Positions 20,228-30,273 of a DNA stretch of 64,000 nt are shown here, piece after piece; within the stretch, counting starts at the first letter, position 1, and the number at the start of each line of letters is the position of its first letter. A program made the position numbers and the translations under genes. Source of the DNA: Nitrosomonas sp. Lineage in GTDB: Bacteria; Pseudomonadota; Gammaproteobacteria; Burkholderiales; Nitrosomonadaceae. The notes below the pieces were generated by a model. The model was not told the DNA's origin and made no database searches. It worked only from the letters and a program-made list of their open reading frames with translations. The stretch is taken from NCBI GenBank assembly GCA_021582655.1, contig CP091135.1, forward strand, positions 516,549 to 580,548, in the 5' to 3' direction.

Positions 20228-20995
20228 TCATCCCAATCCCGGCCAATAATGACTATCCGGCAATGGCCGTTTGCCGAAGATCGCTTGCCCGACACGCACC
20301 ACGGTGGCACCTTCTTCGATCGCCAGTTCGTAGTCGCCCGACATGCCCATCGACAGTTCGTCGAACGATAGCCCTGCGGGGGCTTCCTGGCGCAGCATGG
20401 CTTGGATATCACGCATTTTGACGAAGCATTCGCGTACGCGGTCGTGATCGGCGGAGAAGATCGCCAGCGTCATCAGGCCTCTGATTCTGAGTGATGAAAA
20501 TTGCGGCAGGTGTTGCACGAAATCGCGCACGGCTTCGGGCGGCAAGCCAAATTTGCTTTCTTCCCCGGAGCTGTTGACTTGCACGAACACATCGATGGCA
20601 CGGCCTTCGTTTTGCAGACGTTTATCGAGTTCTTCGGCCACTTTGAGGCTATCCAATGCTTGGAATTCATTGGCGAAACGCGCCAGATATTTGGCTTTGT
20701 TAGTTTGCAAATGACCGATGACGGCCCATTTGATATTGAGATCCGCCAGCACTTCGGATTTCTCGCGTGCTTCCTGGATTTTGTTTTCACCCATTTCAAC
20801 GCAGCCTGCGGCATAGGCAATACGCAAGCGTTCAGCCGGTACGGTTTTGGTCACGGGCAGCAATCGCACGCTGGCGGGATCGCGTCCGGCTTTCTTGCAC
20901 GCATCGGCAATGCGCTGTTTGATGGTGGCGAGGTTGTTTTTGATGTCGGCGAGTTGTTGTTCGGCGTTGAGTTCCACGGCAGTCTCCTGGTTCAT
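20228..20995 (-). CDS. yggS: YggS family pyridoxal phosphate homeostasis protein
   Basis: Fold-type III PLP-binding protein that buffers free PLP in the cytoplasm. The PLP lysine lies in LLPVTKTVPAERLR, and further motifs are MGENKIQEA, WAVIGHLQTNKAKY, FVQVNSSGEESKFG and the phosphate-binding GLTFDELSMGMSGD-like stretch. The ATG at 20995 (MNQETAVELN) overlaps the stop of the upstream gene as ATGA, which fixes the start; the earlier ATG at 21046 would overlap that gene by over 50 bp. 255 residues. Translationally coupled to the DUF4440 gene and downstream of metG. Confidence 0.93.
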   Translation of the reverse strand: MNQETAVELNAEQQLADIKNNLATIKQRIADACKKAGRDPASVRLLPVTKTVPAERLRIAYAAGCVEMGENKIQEAREKSEVLADLNIKWAVIGHLQTNKAKYLARFANEFQALDSLKVAEELDKRLQNEGRAIDVFVQVNSSGEESKFGLPPEAVRDFVQHLPQFSSLRIRGLMTLAIFSADHDRVRECFVKMRDIQAMLRQEAPAGLSFDELSMGMSGDYELAIEEGATVVRVGQAIFGKRPLPDSHYWPGLG

Positions 20996-21378
20996 GATGC
21001 GGATGTTTCTGTTATTTTGGTTGCTTGATGAAATGCCATTTTCCAATGTCCCTCATGGCGCTGCCACAGCGAAGTTCTGATTGATCCCATGCTTCCGGTA
21101 TCGGGCTGTCCTGGTTTTTGCAGCGAATAAATCGCCAGTACCAGATTATCGGTCAGTACTTTGACGCGAAAATCCTTGAACACCCAGTGCCGATGCGGAT
21201 CTTTTTGCCTCAACCAACCGATCACATCGTCCCGGCTATGTAATTGCCCATGATTGTCGATCTCTTCAAAATCTTCCGCCAGCAATTCATCGATCAATCC
21301 GGGATGCGCCGTCAGATCGCTTTGCAGCAATTTAAGTTCCAAGTGTTGAATCAGTCCGGCAATAACGCTCGATTCCAT
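20992..21378 (-). CDS. DUF4440/SnoaL-like (NTF2 fold) protein
   Basis: Small cytoplasmic protein of 128 residues with the NTF2-like pattern: an N-terminal helix (LIQHLELKLLQSD), LIDELLAEDFEEIDNHGQL, and a sheet ending TSLWQRHEGHWKMAFHQATK. Members bind small ligands or act as enzymes; no function can be assigned. The ATG at 21378 lies 9 bp after the metG stop (a TTG at 21387 is the alternative). Its stop overlaps the yggS start by 4 bp, so metG, this gene and yggS probably form one transcript. Confidence 0.82.
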   Translation of the reverse strand: MESSVIAGLIQHLELKLLQSDLTAHPGLIDELLAEDFEEIDNHGQLHSRDDVIGWLRQKDPHRHWVFKDFRVKVLTDNLVLAIYSLQKPGQPDTGSMGSIRTSLWQRHEGHWKMAFHQATKITETSAS

Positions 21379-21387
21379 TTGAGGCAA

Positions 21388-23493
21388 TTACTTGACCCGC
21401 ATGCCGGGTTGCGCACCGGCATCCGGTGACAGAATGAACAATTCACCGGGGTTGCCGCCGCCAGCAGCAAGCACCATGCCTGCCGACAAACCGAATTTCA
21501 TTTGCCGCGGTGCCAGATTGGCAACCATCACGGTCAGGCGGCCTTTCAGTTGTTCCGGGTCGTACGCGGATTTGATACCCGCGAAAACGGTACGCTGTTC
21601 ACTGCCGATGTCGAGTGTCAGTTTCAACAGTTTTTCCGCGCCGGGGACATGCTCGGCGTTGATGATTTTGGCGACGCGCAAATCGATTTTGCTGAAGTCG
21701 TCAATAGAAATGGTTTCAGCAATCGGTGTAATCGCGTGTTGTTGTTTTTCCGCGTGCCGTGCCGGAGATTCCGGCGCCGATGCGGCCAGGTTCTGTGTAT
21801 TGGCAACGACCAGCGCATCGATTTGCTTGGTGTCGATACGCGTCATCAAGTGCTGATAAGGATTGATCGCATGCCCGGCGGGCAGTAGCAAACCGGAAAC
21901 CGATTGACCGGTACTCAGCTGCGGCCAGACTAGCGGCTCGCAATTGAGAAACGCTTCGATCCGTTGCACGGTGCCCGGCAGAATCGGCTTCAAGTAGCGC
22001 GCCAGCAAATAAAACAACTGGATACCCAAACTGCATGCACGATGCAGATCGTCGGTACGATCCGGATGCTTGGCGATTTCCCATGGCGCCAGGCTATGGA
22101 CCATTTCGTTGGCTGCATCGGCGAATTTCATAATCTGACGGATCGCGGTGGAAAATTCACGGTCTTCGAACGCTTGTTCGATGGCGTCAGGGCGCCAGCT
22201 CGAAAAATGCTCGTCGACCAGTGCTTGCAAGGCTTGGTATTGCTCGCCGGAAACCAGCCTGCCATCGAAGCGTTTGGTGATGAAACCGGCGCAGCGGCTG
22301 GCGATGTTAATGAATTTTCCGACCAGATCCGAATTGACGCGCGCGACGAAATCGTCCAGGTTCAAGTCGATGTCTTCCAGCGTACTGTTCAGTTTGGCGG
22401 CATAGTAATAGCGTAGCCATTCCGGATTCAATCCCTGTTTCAAGTAACTTTCGGCGGTGATGAAAGTGCCGCGCGACTTGCTCATTTTTTCGCCGTTCAC
22501 GGTCAGAAAGCCGTGCGCGAAAATCTTGGTCGGCGTGCGATAACCGGCGTTTTTTAGCATCGCCGGCCAGAATAACGCGTGAAAATACAAAATATCCTTG
22601 CCAATGAAGTGATACAGTTCCGCATCCGAATGCGGCTGCCAGAATTCGTCGAAGTCGATGTTTTCCCGGTCACATAAATTCTTGAAACTGCCCATGTAAC
22701 CGATCGGCGCGTCGAGCCAGACGTAAAAATATTTACCCGGCGCATCGGGAATCTCAAAGCCGAAGTACGGTGCATCGCGCGAAATATCCCAGTCGGAAAG
22801 CTTGTTTTCTCCAACGTCGCCAACCCACTCGCGCATTTTGTTGGCGGCTTCTGGTTGCAGGTGATCGCCGCCACACGCCCATTGCCGCAGAAAATCAGCG
22901 CAGCGCGTATCAGATAGCCTGAAGAAATAATGCTCGGACGACTTACTCACCGGTTTGGCACCGGATACCGCCGAATACGGATTTTTCAATTCGGTCGGCG
23001 CGTACGCCGCACCACAGGCTTCGCAGGAATCGCCGTATTGATCCTTGGCGCCGCATTTCGGACAGTCGCCTTTGACGAAACGGTCTGGCAGAAACATGTT
23101 TTTGACCGGATCATAGAGCTGCTCGATGCCTCGCACGGCGATTAGACCGGCAACTTTCAGTTTGCCGTAAATATCTTCAGAGTAATGTCGCGTTTCCGGC
23201 GAATGCGTGCTGTAGTAATTGTCAAATTGAATATGAAAACCGGCAAAATCTGCGAAATGTTCCGCATGCACGCGCGCAATCAACGCTTCCGGCGTAATAC
23301 CTTCTTTTTCCGCACGCAGCATAATCGGCGTACCGTGGGTGTCGTCGGCGCACACATAGTAAACCGCATGTCCGCGCATTTTCTGAAAACGCACCCAAAT
23401 ATCGGTTTGGAGGTACTCGACCAAATGCCCCAGGTGGATACTGCCGTTGGCGTACGGCAATGCGGAAGTGATCAGGATTTTTCGCTTGTTCAT
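21388..23493 (-). CDS. metG: Methionyl-tRNA synthetase
   Basis: Charges tRNA-Met in the cytoplasm. The 701-residue protein has the HIGH-type motif [10 protein letters not shown] (about residues 17-26) and a zinc knuckle [18 protein letters not shown] (about 145-162), placing it in the two-zinc-half class found in E. coli. The KMSKSRGTF loop is near residue 335. After an anticodon-binding domain, a C-terminal EMAP/Trbp111-type tRNA-binding domain (about 595-701) begins at [14 protein letters not shown] and supports dimerisation. Divergent from apbC. Confidence 0.98.
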   Translation of the reverse strand: MNKRKILITSALPYANGSIHLGHLVEYLQTDIWVRFQKMRGHAVYYVCADDTHGTPIMLRAEKEGITPEALIARVHAEHFADFAGFHIQFDNYYSTHSPETRHYSEDIYGKLKVAGLIAVRGIEQLYDPVKNMFLPDRFVKGDCPKCGAKDQYGDSCEACGAAYAPTELKNPYSAVSGAKPVSKSSEHYFFRLSDTRCADFLRQWACGGDHLQPEAANKMREWVGDVGENKLSDWDISRDAPYFGFEIPDAPGKYFYVWLDAPIGYMGSFKNLCDRENIDFDEFWQPHSDAELYHFIGKDILYFHALFWPAMLKNAGYRTPTKIFAHGFLTVNGEKMSKSRGTFITAESYLKQGLNPEWLRYYYAAKLNSTLEDIDLNLDDFVARVNSDLVGKFINIASRCAGFITKRFDGRLVSGEQYQALQALVDEHFSSWRPDAIEQAFEDREFSTAIRQIMKFADAANEMVHSLAPWEIAKHPDRTDDLHRACSLGIQLFYLLARYLKPILPGTVQRIEAFLNCEPLVWPQLSTGQSVSGLLLPAGHAINPYQHLMTRIDTKQIDALVVANTQNLAASAPESPARHAEKQQHAITPIAETISIDDFSKIDLRVAKIINAEHVPGAEKLLKLTLDIGSEQRTVFAGIKSAYDPEQLKGRLTVMVANLAPRQMKFGLSAGMVLAAGGGNPGELFILSPDAGAQPGMRVK

Positions 23494-23757
23494 CAGCTAT
23501 GCGTGACTCGAATTGAATAAATGCCAATTGTAACAAACTGTGTGTGGGTTCCCGATATTTGTTACCATTCCCGGCAAAGCGCCGAAAAACGATTTATATT
23601 GCTGCCGCGGCATTGAAAACAAACTCGGAATGTCCGTTCGTGATGCGCAATCTCCGCTTTTTACCTGCTTCCGCCTTGCACCAACTGCCCCGAAAACGTT
23701 TTTCACAGTCTGCTAGAATCATGCGGTATTCAACAGCCGTTTCAAGAGGAGTTTTTT

Positions 23758-24846
23758 GTGAGCATTACTGAGCAACAAATAAAAGCGGTACTTTCCCAAA
23801 CCATCGACGCCACCACCGGAAAGGATTATGTATCCGGAAACGCCGTGCAGGCGATTCATGTGGACCAGGTCAATGTGACGGTGGCCATCGAACTCGGTTA
23901 CCCGTCCAACAGCGTCAAGAACGCAGTGCAGCAACAAATCGTCCAAGCACTGCAGGCAATCCCGGGGATCGGGGCAGTGCAAGCCACAGTCGACAGCAAA
24001 ATCATTCCACACGGCGTACAGCGCGGCGTCAAACTGATTCCCGGGGTCAAAAACATCATCGCGGTGGCGTCGGGCAAAGGCGGGGTCGGCAAATCGGCCA
24101 CCGCGGTAAATCTGGCGCTGGCGCTGGCGGCGGAAGGCGCATCCGTAGGTATTCTGGATGCCGACATTTACGGTCCTTCGCAACCGCAAATGCTAGGCAT
24201 TACCAATCATCCGGAGTCGCTTGACGGTAAAACCATGGAACCGGTTCCCGCGCACGGCATCCAGGCAATGTCGATCGGTTTGCTAATCGACGTTGAAACA
24301 CCGATGGTATGGCGCGGGCCGATGGTCACGCAAGCACTGCTGCAATTGCTGAACGATACCAATTGGAAGGATTTGGATTATTTGATCGTCGATCTGCCGC
24401 CAGGCACCGGCGATATCCAATTGACACTGGCGCAGAAAATACCGGTCACCGGTGCGGTCATCGTCACCACGCCGCAAGACATCGCATTACTCGACGCGCG
24501 CAAGGGACTCAAAATGTTCGAGAAAGTCGGCATTCCGATTCTAGGCATCGTGGAAAATATGAGTACGCACACCTGCTCGCAATGCGGCCATACCGAGCCG
24601 ATCTTCGGAACCGGCGGCGGAGAGAAAATGTGCCGGGACTATCAAGTGGAATTTTTGGGCGCGCTACCGCTCGACATTAAAATCCGCGAACACACCGATA
24701 CCGGTAAACCGAGCGTGGTCGCCGAACCCGAAGGCGAAATCGCGGGAATCTACCGGTTGATCGCCCGGCGCATCGCGGTAAAAGTGGCGGCCTGCGCGGA
24801 AGATCATTCGGAACTGTTCACTCAAATCATCATGGAAAATGATTAG
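23758..24846 (+). CDS. apbC: Iron-sulfur cluster carrier protein ApbC/Mrp
   Basis: P-loop ATPase that carries and delivers Fe-S clusters in the cytoplasm. Residues about 1-90 are a DUF59/MIP18-type domain; the deviant Walker A is ASGKGGVGKSATAVNLALAL (about 102-121), followed by LDADIYGPSQP. The cluster-binding CSQC motif lies in THTCSQCGHTEP (about 267-278). It has 362 residues. The start is GTG at 23758 with AAGAGGA upstream. It lies divergent to metG and 11 bp before dcd, an arrangement common in this group. Confidence 0.95.
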   Translation: MSITEQQIKAVLSQTIDATTGKDYVSGNAVQAIHVDQVNVTVAIELGYPSNSVKNAVQQQIVQALQAIPGIGAVQATVDSKIIPHGVQRGVKLIPGVKNIIAVASGKGGVGKSATAVNLALALAAEGASVGILDADIYGPSQPQMLGITNHPESLDGKTMEPVPAHGIQAMSIGLLIDVETPMVWRGPMVTQALLQLLNDTNWKDLDYLIVDLPPGTGDIQLTLAQKIPVTGAVIVTTPQDIALLDARKGLKMFEKVGIPILGIVENMSTHTCSQCGHTEPIFGTGGGEKMCRDYQVEFLGALPLDIKIREHTDTGKPSVVAEPEGEIAGIYRLIARRIAVKVAACAEDHSELFTQIIMEND

Positions 24847-24857
24847 GATGATGCGCC

Positions 24858-25424
24858 ATGACGATCAAATCGGATAAGTGGATACGCCGCATGGCGATCG
24901 AATACGGCATGATCGAGCCGTTCGAGCCGGATCAAATCCGCCACAAGGACGATCAGCGCATCGTGTCATACGGCACCTCGAGCTACGGTTATGATATCCG
25001 CTGCTCGAACGAATTCAAGCTGTTCACCAATATCAACACCACTATCGTCGATCCGAAAAACTTCGACCCCAATTCGTTCATCGATATCAAAAACGATATC
25101 TGCATCATCCCGCCGAACTCGTTCGCGCTGGCACGTACGGTGGAATATTTCCGCATCCCGCGCAATATCCTGACCATTTGCCTGGGTAAGTCCACTTACG
25201 CACGCTGCGGCATTATCGTAAATGTCACGCCGTTCGAACCGGAATGGGAAGGTTACGTGACACTGGAATTTTCCAACACCACGCCGCTACCCGCCAAAAT
25301 TTACGCCAACGAGGGCGTGGCGCAGGTGATTTTTTTCGAATCCGACGAAGTATGCGAAACCTCGTACAAGGACCGCGGCGGCAAATACCAAGGCCAGCAC
25401 GGCGTAACCTTGCCGAAAATTTAG
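24858..25424 (+). CDS. dcd: dCTP deaminase
   Basis: Deaminates dCTP to dUTP, supplying dTTP synthesis. The 188-residue protein starts [19 protein letters not shown] and has the active-site segments [13 protein letters not shown] and [23 protein letters not shown], with Arg and the catalytic Glu in place. It ends [15 protein letters not shown], as in the trimeric E. coli-type enzyme. Separated from apbC by 11 bp and from the next gene by about 24 bp, so it is likely part of one operon. Confidence 0.97.
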   Translation: MTIKSDKWIRRMAIEYGMIEPFEPDQIRHKDDQRIVSYGTSSYGYDIRCSNEFKLFTNINTTIVDPKNFDPNSFIDIKNDICIIPPNSFALARTVEYFRIPRNILTICLGKSTYARCGIIVNVTPFEPEWEGYVTLEFSNTTPLPAKIYANEGVAQVIFFESDEVCETSYKDRGGKYQGQHGVTLPKI

Positions 25425-25448
25425 CGTAGCGCAACCCTGGGGGTGGCA

Positions 25449-26687
25449 ATGGAAAAAAATAGCGTGTTACGGCTGATCACGATGCTGGTTTTGCTGTTCG
25501 CAACCTGCACCGCGTATGCGGTGGAACGCATTGCACTGCCCAAAACCGGATTGACCCCCGATGAAGTTGCGCTGATTATCAACGACGACGATCCGCTGTC
25601 GCAGCAAATCGGCGATTACTACCGGCAGGCGCGCGATATTCCCATCGCCAATGTCGTCCGGGTGCGTTTTCCGGCGGGGCGAAATGCGCTCACAGCCGAA
25701 CAATTTCACAGTCTCAAAGCCACGATCGACGAGCGCACGCCCAAGCAAGTGCAGGCATATGCAGTCGCCTGGGCGGCACCGTACCGGGTCGACTGCATGT
25801 CGCTGACTTCGGCACTGGCTTTCGGGTTTGACGAAAAATATTGCGCGCAGCAATGCGCACCAACCGAGCCCAGCCCTTATTTCAATTCGACAAGCCGCTA
25901 TCCGTTCGGCGATTATCGGATGCGCCCGGCGATGATGCTGGCAGGCACAACGTTCGAGCAGGTGAAAGCGCTGATCGACCGGGGCATCCGCTCGGACCGT
26001 AGCTTTCCCAACGGGCGCATTTATTTGCTCAGTACCTCCGATAAGGCGCGTAACAGCCGCGCCGCCGGGTTCGCACACATGGCGCAGGAAATGAACAATG
26101 TGCTCCCGGTCCAAATCCTAGAGGCCGATTTCATCACCGGACACAATGATGTGCTCGGTTACTTTACCGGGAGCGCCGAAGTCGCACGGCTCGATACCCT
26201 CGGTTTTCAACCGGGTGCGCTGGCCGATCACTTGACTTCGGCAGGCGGCATGCTGACCGATTCGCATCAAATGAGCAGCTTGCGCTGGCTGGAAGCCGGT
26301 GCGACCGCGAGTTACGGTGCAGTGGTTGAGCCGTGTAATTTTCCGCAAAAATTCCCTGCGCCCGGAGTAATGATGTTCCATTACACTTTGGGCGCCACTG
26401 CGATCGAAGCTTATTGGAAAAGCGTCGCATGGCCGGGGCAAGGTGTTTTCGTCGGCGAACCGCTGGCCAAACCTTTTGCGCCCCTGCTGCGGGAACAAAG
26501 CGCCGATATCTACGAATTGAAGCTTTTTTCACCCCGGGCAGATCGCTTGCGCATCGAGAAATCCGCTTCCGCCGCCGGACCTTTCAAACCATTACCGCAA
26601 CAACAGGCCATCCAACGCGGTGCAAACACCTTTGTCTTTCGCTTGACCAAACCGCACCGGGGATATCTCCGATTGCTTTGGGACTGA
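25449..26687 (+). CDS. TIGR03790 family secreted protein
   Basis: Function unknown; the sequence pattern matches the TIGR03790 family. The start at ATG 25449 gives MEKNSVLRLITMLVLLFATCTAYA, a clear signal peptide, so the 412-residue protein is exported. Recognisable segments are the N-terminal LALIINDDDPLSQQIGDYY-like stretch, CMSLTSALAFGFDEKYC, and GGMLTDSHQMSSLRWLEAGATA with VEPCNFPQKFP. The C-terminus (VFVGEPLAKPF, then a short beta-rich tail) is typical. Five cysteines after the signal suggest periplasmic disulfides. It follows dcd closely and precedes the TM0106-type nuclease by 40 bp. A GTG at 25443 is the alternative start. Confidence 0.75.
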   Translation: MEKNSVLRLITMLVLLFATCTAYAVERIALPKTGLTPDEVALIINDDDPLSQQIGDYYRQARDIPIANVVRVRFPAGRNALTAEQFHSLKATIDERTPKQVQAYAVAWAAPYRVDCMSLTSALAFGFDEKYCAQQCAPTEPSPYFNSTSRYPFGDYRMRPAMMLAGTTFEQVKALIDRGIRSDRSFPNGRIYLLSTSDKARNSRAAGFAHMAQEMNNVLPVQILEADFITGHNDVLGYFTGSAEVARLDTLGFQPGALADHLTSAGGMLTDSHQMSSLRWLEAGATASYGAVVEPCNFPQKFPAPGVMMFHYTLGATAIEAYWKSVAWPGQGVFVGEPLAKPFAPLLREQSADIYELKLFSPRADRLRIEKSASAAGPFKPLPQQQAIQRGANTFVFRLTKPHRGYLRLLWD

Positions 26688-26727
26688 GGCGCCATCAGCA
26701 AGTGTCACCAAGGCCTCGGATACCGCG

Positions 26728-28167
26728 ATGACGACGAATAAATCCCCCCAATTCCTGATTAAGCCGAGTGATGCCGGTACGTGGCTTTCCTGCAAGCGCC
26801 GGGCTTGGTTGGACAAGCATCGACCGGTAGCGGCGGAACCCGACGCATTCGGCCAATTGCTGAGCCGACAAGGACTGGCGCACGAAACCGCCGTGCTGGA
26901 ACAATTGCAAAGCCATTATTCGATCCGCAAAGCCGCCTCCTTCGACGACACGCGGCAATTGATGCGGCAAGGGGTCCCCGTCATTTACCAAGCGCGCTTG
27001 ATCGATGAACAGCAACGATTGGTGGGTTATCCGGATTTTCTAATCCGCCATGAAAGCGGTCAGTACCAAGCTGCCGATGCGAAATTATCAGTGCGCGGAG
27101 ACAAAAAATCGATTCAAATCCAACTCGGATGCTACCGTCGCTTGCTTGCCACCGACCTCCCCGCACTGGTTTTTCTGGGTGACGGGCGTAGCGCGTCGCT
27201 GGGTGATGAAGTGAATTCCCATACCGACGAATTCATCACGGATATGCGCCGCCTGCTGGATTTGGCACAACCGCCGACAGTACGTTACAGCCACAGCAAA
27301 TGCCGCATTTGCCCGCACCAACCGCTTTGCCGCCCGGAATTCGAAGCACGCGGCGATCTTTCATTGCTGTATGGTATCCATGGCGGCGCTGCGGATCATT
27401 TGGCATATGCCGGCATCGAAACCATCCCGCAACTCGCGGAGAGTACCGCCGACGCCATACCGGACGTGCCGCATCTGAAAGGGAACAAAAAAAAACAGCG
27501 CGCGATTTTGCAAGCCCGCGCCCATCTTCACGATGAAATCTTCAAGCTCGGCCAACCGATACTGCCGGAAGGCGCATGGATTCATTTTGATATCGAAGAC
27601 AATCCGATGGCGGCGAATCAGTCACGCCACGTCTATCTGTGGGGATTGTTACCGCCGCCGTACACGCCGGAAAGTTTCGATCCCGTATGGACCGACGATG
27701 AAAGCCGTGATTTTGACGGCTGGCTCGGTTTCTTACAAAAAATTGAACAGTACCGCAGCCGATTCTCCAAAATCGTACTGGCACACTACTCGAATCATGA
27801 AAAGGCCACCATCCGTAACTATGCCGCACGCTACGGAATGACCGAAAATGCTACGGTCGTTTGGCTGTTAGGTGACGACGGCCCCTTGTTCGATATCCAG
27901 AAACCGGTGCTGGATTGTCTGGTGCTACCGTTGCAGGGTTACGGCTTGAAAGAGATTTGCAAGCATCCCAAGCTGGTGAATTTTCAGTGGGAAAACACCG
28001 AATCCGGATCGCAATGGTCGGTAGTGCAATTCCATCGTTTCCGCAACACCACCGATTCCGGCGACAAACAGCGGCTAAAAACCGAAATACTCAGCTACAA
28101 CCGTGACGACGTCACCGCCACGCGAAAACTGGAGTTATGGCTGCGCACGCTGTTTCACGCACCTTAA
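26728..28167 (+). CDS. TM0106-type RecB-like nuclease with RNase H-fold domain
   Basis: A 479-residue protein with two nuclease folds. The first (about residues 1-205) is RecB/Cas4-like: Asp103 in GYPDFL, Asp117-Ala-Lys119 in AADAKL, and QxxxY (Gln132-Tyr136). Four cysteines, Cys22 plus Cys192-x2-Cys195-x5-Cys201, could hold a 4Fe-4S cluster as in Cas4 and AddB. A helix-hairpin-helix-like stretch (about 225-265) links to a C-terminal RNase H-like DEDD exonuclease (about 283-479) with Asp288-x-Glu290 and YNRDDV (Asp461). Predicted substrate is DNA; the biological role is unknown. No cas genes are nearby. Confidence 0.8.
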   Translation: MTTNKSPQFLIKPSDAGTWLSCKRRAWLDKHRPVAAEPDAFGQLLSRQGLAHETAVLEQLQSHYSIRKAASFDDTRQLMRQGVPVIYQARLIDEQQRLVGYPDFLIRHESGQYQAADAKLSVRGDKKSIQIQLGCYRRLLATDLPALVFLGDGRSASLGDEVNSHTDEFITDMRRLLDLAQPPTVRYSHSKCRICPHQPLCRPEFEARGDLSLLYGIHGGAADHLAYAGIETIPQLAESTADAIPDVPHLKGNKKKQRAILQARAHLHDEIFKLGQPILPEGAWIHFDIEDNPMAANQSRHVYLWGLLPPPYTPESFDPVWTDDESRDFDGWLGFLQKIEQYRSRFSKIVLAHYSNHEKATIRNYAARYGMTENATVVWLLGDDGPLFDIQKPVLDCLVLPLQGYGLKEICKHPKLVNFQWENTESGSQWSVVQFHRFRNTTDSGDKQRLKTEILSYNRDDVTATRKLELWLRTLFHAP

Positions 28168-28180
28168 CAAACCACCGTGA

Positions 28181-28555
28181 TTATTTTTCTTTCCAGATCG
28201 CATACGCCATCATCCCCCAGGCGGTCATAAAAGCAACACCGCCAAACGGCGTAATCATCGCGAGCGCACGCACACCAGTGATACTGAGCACGTACAGGCT
28301 GACGCTGAACAACACGATGCCAGCCATCATCAACCAACCGGAAATCGGGATAAAGCGCGATTTGGGATAATGCAACAACAGCATACCGGTGATGACCATA
28401 CCGAAAGCATGATAAAAATGATATTGCACGCCGGTATGAAAGACCGCCAGCATATCGCCGCTCAAGGCATGCTTAAGTCCGTGAGCGCCGAATGCACCAA
28501 GCGCAATGCAGATTAAGATATTGATTACACCAGTAACTAAAAATATTTTTGGCAT
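28181..28555 (-). CDS. DUF423 family membrane protein
   Basis: An inner-membrane protein of 124 residues with four predicted helices: MPKIFLVTGVINILICIALG, then YHAFGMVITGMLLL, ISGWLMMAGIVLFSVSLYVL and PFGGVAFMTAWGMMAYAIW. The conserved GAFGAHGLK after helix one is the DUF423 (YgdD) signature. The ATG at 28555, with GAGGAT upstream, is preferred because the longer frame to 28639 overlaps the end of xseA. Function unknown. Convergent with the TM0106-type gene, 13 bp apart. Confidence 0.88.
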   Translation of the reverse strand: MPKIFLVTGVINILICIALGAFGAHGLKHALSGDMLAVFHTGVQYHFYHAFGMVITGMLLLHYPKSRFIPISGWLMMAGIVLFSVSLYVLSITGVRALAMITPFGGVAFMTAWGMMAYAIWKEK

Positions 28556-28595
28556 CGGTATCGTATCCTCAATTAAAAAACTCGATTTGCTTTGT

Positions 28596-29948
28596 TCAGA
28601 AATCCGTCGTGTCGTCAACACGTGCATCGCATGAACCATGCGCGAATTTTACCTGAATTCGTTCGTCCGCCCGAAGTTGTTGGCTGTCGCTGACAATTGT
28701 ACCGGCCTGCGTATACGTGATGCTATAACCGCGTTCCAGCACCGACTGCGGATTCAACTGCGCCAATAGTGTCCGTGCATGTTGCAGCTGCAGTTCACGG
28801 ATTGCGAAATATTGCATATAACCATTGCGAAAACGCAAATCCGTTTGCTGCAATTGCTGTTCAAACCGATCGAGGTCCGGGCGACGCGCAACGATACGCT
28901 GTTGCAACTCAAGCAGCCTCCATTGCTTTTTATCCAGCTGATACCCGCAGGTTTTATACAATCGATCGCTCAGATGCTGCAACTGCAGCATCTGCTGCCG
29001 AATCCGGTCACCCGGATAGATCAGGCGGTGCGACAAAATATCCAGCCGCTGCATCGTGCGTTCGATCAGGTTTCGCAACGCCCGATGCAACCGTAACTGC
29101 TGACCGTTGATATGCTGGTTTAATTCCTGGCGATCCCGACTGACCATTTCGGCTGCCGCCGTCGGTGTCGGTGCGCGTCTGTCGGCGACAAAATCGGCAA
29201 TGGTGAAATCGATCTCGTGCCCGATGCCGCTGACGAGCGGGATCGCGCTCGCAGCAATCGCATTCGCCACGACTTCTTCGTTAAATGCCCATAAATCTTC
29301 AATGCTGCCGCCACCGCGGCAAAGAATCAACACATCACACTCCGAGCGCCGGTTCGCTGCCTGAATCGCCTGCGCGATGCCGGCAGCGGCGGTTTTTCCT
29401 TGTACCGGTGCGGGATAAATAATTACCGGAATCGACGGCATGCGCCGCCGCAACGTGGTGAGCACATCGTGCAGCGCCGCTGTTTCGGGTGAAGTAACAA
29501 TACCGATTTGCCGGGGAAATGCCGGTAGCGCTTTTTTGGTTGCCGGATCGAACAAACCGGCCAGTTCGAGCTTGGCTTTCAATTTCTCAAACGCCTCGAA
29601 TAACTCGCCCAAACCGGCACGCCGGATGGATTCGACATTCAGCTGGAAATCACCGCGCGGCTCATATAAAGTAACCGTGGCCAGCACTTCGGCTTGTATG
29701 CCGTCTTTGGGTTCCCAGCCCAGATACCGGTTCTTATGACTGAAAATGACACAACGCACCTGTGCATCGGTATCTTTTAACGAAAAATACCAATGTCCGG
29801 ACGGATAACATTTCAAATTGGAAATTTCCCCTTTGATCCAAAGTAACGGCCAACTCGATTCCAGCAACCGGCGAGTCATATTATTCAATTCACTGACGGT
29901 CAGCACCGTACGAAATAACTCCGATGGAGACGGTAACAATGGGTTCAT
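28596..29948 (-). CDS. xseA: Exodeoxyribonuclease VII large subunit
   Basis: Catalytic subunit of the ssDNA exonuclease ExoVII, acting with XseB in DNA repair. The 450-residue protein has an N-terminal OB fold (WIKGEISNLKCYPSGHWYFS), the catalytic domain with RGGGSIEDLWAFNEE and GIGHEIDFTIADFVADRRAPTP (about residues 210-260), and long C-terminal coiled coils. Length is normal. The partner xseB is not in this window. It is 40 bp upstream of the DUF423 gene on the same strand and divergent from exbB. Confidence 0.96.
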   Translation of the reverse strand: MNPLLPSPSELFRTVLTVSELNNMTRRLLESSWPLLWIKGEISNLKCYPSGHWYFSLKDTDAQVRCVIFSHKNRYLGWEPKDGIQAEVLATVTLYEPRGDFQLNVESIRRAGLGELFEAFEKLKAKLELAGLFDPATKKALPAFPRQIGIVTSPETAALHDVLTTLRRRMPSIPVIIYPAPVQGKTAAAGIAQAIQAANRRSECDVLILCRGGGSIEDLWAFNEEVVANAIAASAIPLVSGIGHEIDFTIADFVADRRAPTPTAAAEMVSRDRQELNQHINGQQLRLHRALRNLIERTMQRLDILSHRLIYPGDRIRQQMLQLQHLSDRLYKTCGYQLDKKQWRLLELQQRIVARRPDLDRFEQQLQQTDLRFRNGYMQYFAIRELQLQHARTLLAQLNPQSVLERGYSITYTQAGTIVSDSQQLRADERIQVKFAHGSCDARVDDTTDF

Positions 29949-30125
29949 TATTTTCCAGCAAAAAATGGCATGAATTTACAATTCTCCGGTCATACTCCGC
30001 GAAGATCCCGGATTAAAAAATGATCAAACTAGAGAAATCGTTTCTATTTAATAAACTACCTGTGCTTCATAAAGCATATTCACAAACTTATCCACAAAAA
30101 CTGTGGATAGAAATCGAACCTGATT

Positions 30126-30273
30126 AGGAAAACGCTGATTCATTCAGCGAACGGGATGAAGCGCAAGACGCATCGAATACAGCGATCGAGACCTGTCAAT
30201 AAAACAGACGAGGAAACGCATTACCTTCATAACGAAGCGATTCATTCGTGCTGCCAGTTAATCAGTATTTCCT
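30126..30273 (+). repeat. Dispersed intergenic repeat, copy C
   Basis: The most typical full copy, 148 bp. Left end AGGAAAACGCTGATTCATTC; right end TTAATCAGTATTTCCT; interior blocks CGAACGGGATGAAGCGCAAG, GAGACCTGTCAATAAAAC and AACGAAGCGATTCATTCGTG. It lies in the same orientation as copy D on the other side of exbB. No target-site duplication is evident. Confidence 0.8.

Noticed and set aside
20131-20412. Open frame across the end of yggS
   Set aside because: It is mostly out-of-frame yggS; only its last 22 residues belong to the DUF4160 remnant reported separately.
26728-28167. CRISPR association of the Cas4-like nuclease
   Set aside because: No cas1, cas2 or repeat-spacer array is present in the window.
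30090-30109. DnaA-box-like TTATCCACA near xseA as a replication origin
   Set aside because: A single box-like pair without a cluster, DUE or dnaA/parA neighbours is not enough.
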